Assembly (NCBI GenBank): GCA_024516035.1
Contig: CM044959.1
Span: 23,604,324-23,668,323 of the forward strand
Direction: 5' to 3'
DNA length: 64,000 nucleotides
From: Bactericera cockerelli
Taxonomy: Eukaryota; Arthropoda; Insecta; Hemiptera; Triozidae
How positions within the stretch are numbered: position 1 is the first letter of the stretch; each line of letters opens with the position of its first letter. The notes below the pieces were generated by a model. That model was not told the origin of the DNA. It worked only from the letters and a program-made list of their open reading frames with translations, and searched no databases. A program made the position numbers and the translations under genes. Positions 39,201 through 42,200 of this stretch are shown one piece after another.

Positions 39201-42200
39201 TTCTGAAGGGAACCGGTGTATTCAACATGCCATCGACGCTGGCTGACGTTGTATTTAAAACAATAAAACATGTTACATAATTATAAACTCTATTTCGTGT
39301 TAATATAGGCCTGCTGGCAAGTACTACTTGACGAGCGCTCGCCTGCCCGGGGAGCTTGATACAACTTGATCTAGTAAAATGCGGAAAATTCACCAGCGTA
39401 AGTAAAGAAACCTGTCTGAAAATGCAGGCAACATGGAATCTTATTACTACAGCCTAATTCCGGTAACTTTATTTGTTCTTTCCATGCAAGAAGTTTCATC
39501 TGAAATGTCATGTTTAAAAATTAAGGCCACAGAACTTAAATAAAACACAACTTTCTCTATAATGCAATTTAAAGTGCACTTGTTCACAAAGTTTTTGTAC
39601 GTACCTTTATCATACCCATAGGTATGGAAATACAGTAATTACATATTGTAAGAATTGATTGTTTGTAAGTGTAATTGTGCTACGTAATTATTAACTTGTT
39701 TTACAATTATATGTACATAGTATATAATTATCCCCCAAAAACACCACTTCGTGGTTAAAAAAAGAAGAACGCCTCACTCAAAAGAATGATTATAATTAGC
39801 TAAAAATAAATGATATCAAATTGAGAACACCTTACCCCCTCTCTTTCTATATCTGTGCTCTCCTCTATGAATTTATTCCTCTTATGTTTATCTTTCTTTA
39901 TCCTTTCTAGGGGTCATCCCAAACTTGATTTCTCTTTAAATTTACTTGTTGCACGGCAATAAAAAATGGCGGTCGGAGTATGATTTTTCTGAACTTATTT
40001 GATTTGAATCGAGAAAATTACACTGCGACCGCCATTTTTTATTGCCGTGCAACAAGTAAATTTAAAGAGAAATCAAGTTTGGGATGACCCCTAGAAAGGA
40101 TAAAGAAAGATAAACATAAGAGGAATAAATTCATAGAGGAGAGCACAGATATAGAAAGAGAGGGGGTAAGGTGTTCTCAATTTGATATCATTTATTTTTA
40201 GCTAATTATAATCATTCTTTTGAGTGAGGCGTTCTTCTTTTTTTAACCACGAAGTGGTGTTTTTGGGGGATATCAGTTCTTTTTGTACGAAAATATAGGT
40301 TCATACACTACTGAAACATTATGAATAACAAAAGTAAATAAGCTGAGAAAATGTGAATGTATGTACCAAGTTGTCTTTTTTTAAGATATAGTTCTAGCAG
40401 TAGGTATTTAATTTTTCTAAGGTCAATGTGTATTTGGATCACAGATTTGGCCCCTTGAGTCCCCAAATTGAGTATATAATACAGGGTGTCCCACCAAACT
40501 TGGACACCTCAAATTACTCGGCCCCTGAAAGAGTTTTTGAAAAATAAAAAAATCTAGGATACATGTCCTAATTATGCGGTTTCAGTTATGAAATTTTTTT
40601 TATACAGGGTGGTTCAAAAGTCAGAAATTGAGGTGTCAACTTTCGATTTTTAAATGGATCGACCTGAATTTTATTTGATAATTTTACTTCTAAATGATTC
40701 CTGAGTACTTTTTTAAACAAAAATATTACATACAGGGTGGTTTTTTTTCGACCAATTTTTTTTCTAAATCTTGAATAACTCAAGTTCGGTTTATTTTTTC
40801 GATAACAAGAAGAGATTATGTTTGTGTAATGAATACACGCACTTTCAATTGGCATCAAAAAAATTTATACAGGGTGGTTCACAAGTGAAATAATGACTTG
40901 ATTTTTTTTAAAATCGAGTTTTTTTAATTTTTTATTTAGGATTAATAATTCTCGTCTAATTTTACACATTTTTCGTTAGTCATATCGAAAAACAAAACTA
41001 AAGTGTTGTACAGGGTGAGACAATTTTTTTTGTAACACCCTGTATATGGGCAGTCAAAGAGACGCATAATTAAATATAAAGACTAAATATGCAAGAAAAA
41101 CTTTGATTTTTAATTAAACTAAAAAGTTATGGTGTTTTAACTAATATTGTCGCATGGACCACCCTGTAGATATTTTCTTAAACCATCATGTAGGTACTCT
41201 AAGTTGTATAAAATTCAACGAACACTTCGAATCATGTGGGGAAAACAAGTAAAAAACACGAATTTGAAGCCATTTTCAAAATGGTGTCCACACTGAATGA
41301 TTTTAAAACTTGAAATAAAAAGTAGGTAGGTGTAGACAAAATTGAGCATGGCTTTTTGAATTCATTTTTTTCTTTCAGATTTGGACTCCTCGTTGAATTT
41401 TAGACAGTTTCGACTACCCATATGATGGTTTAAGAAAATATCTACAGGGTGGTCCATGCGACAATATTAGTTAAAACACCATAACTTTTTAGTTTAATTA
41501 AAAATCAAAGTTTTTCTTGCATATTTAGTCTTTATATTTAATTTTACGTCTCTTTGACTGCCAATATACAGGGTGTTACAAAAAAATTATGTCTCACCCT
41601 GTACAACACTTTAGTTTTGTTTTTCGATATGACTAACGAAAAATGTGTAAAATTAGACGAGAATTATTAATCCTAAATAAAAAAATAAAAAAACTCGGTT
41701 TTAAAAAAAATCAAGTCATTATTTCACTTGTGAACCACCCTGTATAAATTTTTTTTGATGCCAATTGAAAGTGCGTGTTTTCATTACACAAACACAATCT
41801 CTTCTTGTTATCGAAAAAATTAACCGAACTTGAGTTATTCAAGATTTAGAAAAAAAATTGGTCGAAAAAAAACCACCCTGTATGTAATATTTTTGTTTAA
41901 AAAAGTACTCAGGAATCATTTAGAAGTAAAATTATCAAATAAAATTCAGGTCGATCCATTTAAAAATCGAAAGTTGACACCTCAATTTCTGACTTTTGAA
42001 CCACCCTGTATAAAAAAAATTTCATAACTGAAACCGCATAATTAGCACATGTACCCTAGATTTTTTTATTTTTCAAAAGCTCTTTCAGGGGCCGAGTAAT
42101 TTGAGGTGTCCAAGTTTGGTGGGACACCCTGTATATAAATTTGCAAAGCAAGACCTTTTGATTATATACTCCACATGATTAGATTTATCTTTCAATGCTA

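Noticed and set aside
40586..42027. Matching 90- and 65-codon frames on opposite strands
   Set aside because: They are the two arms of the 1.65-kb inverted repeat read in mirror image; poly-K/F composition comes from A/T runs.
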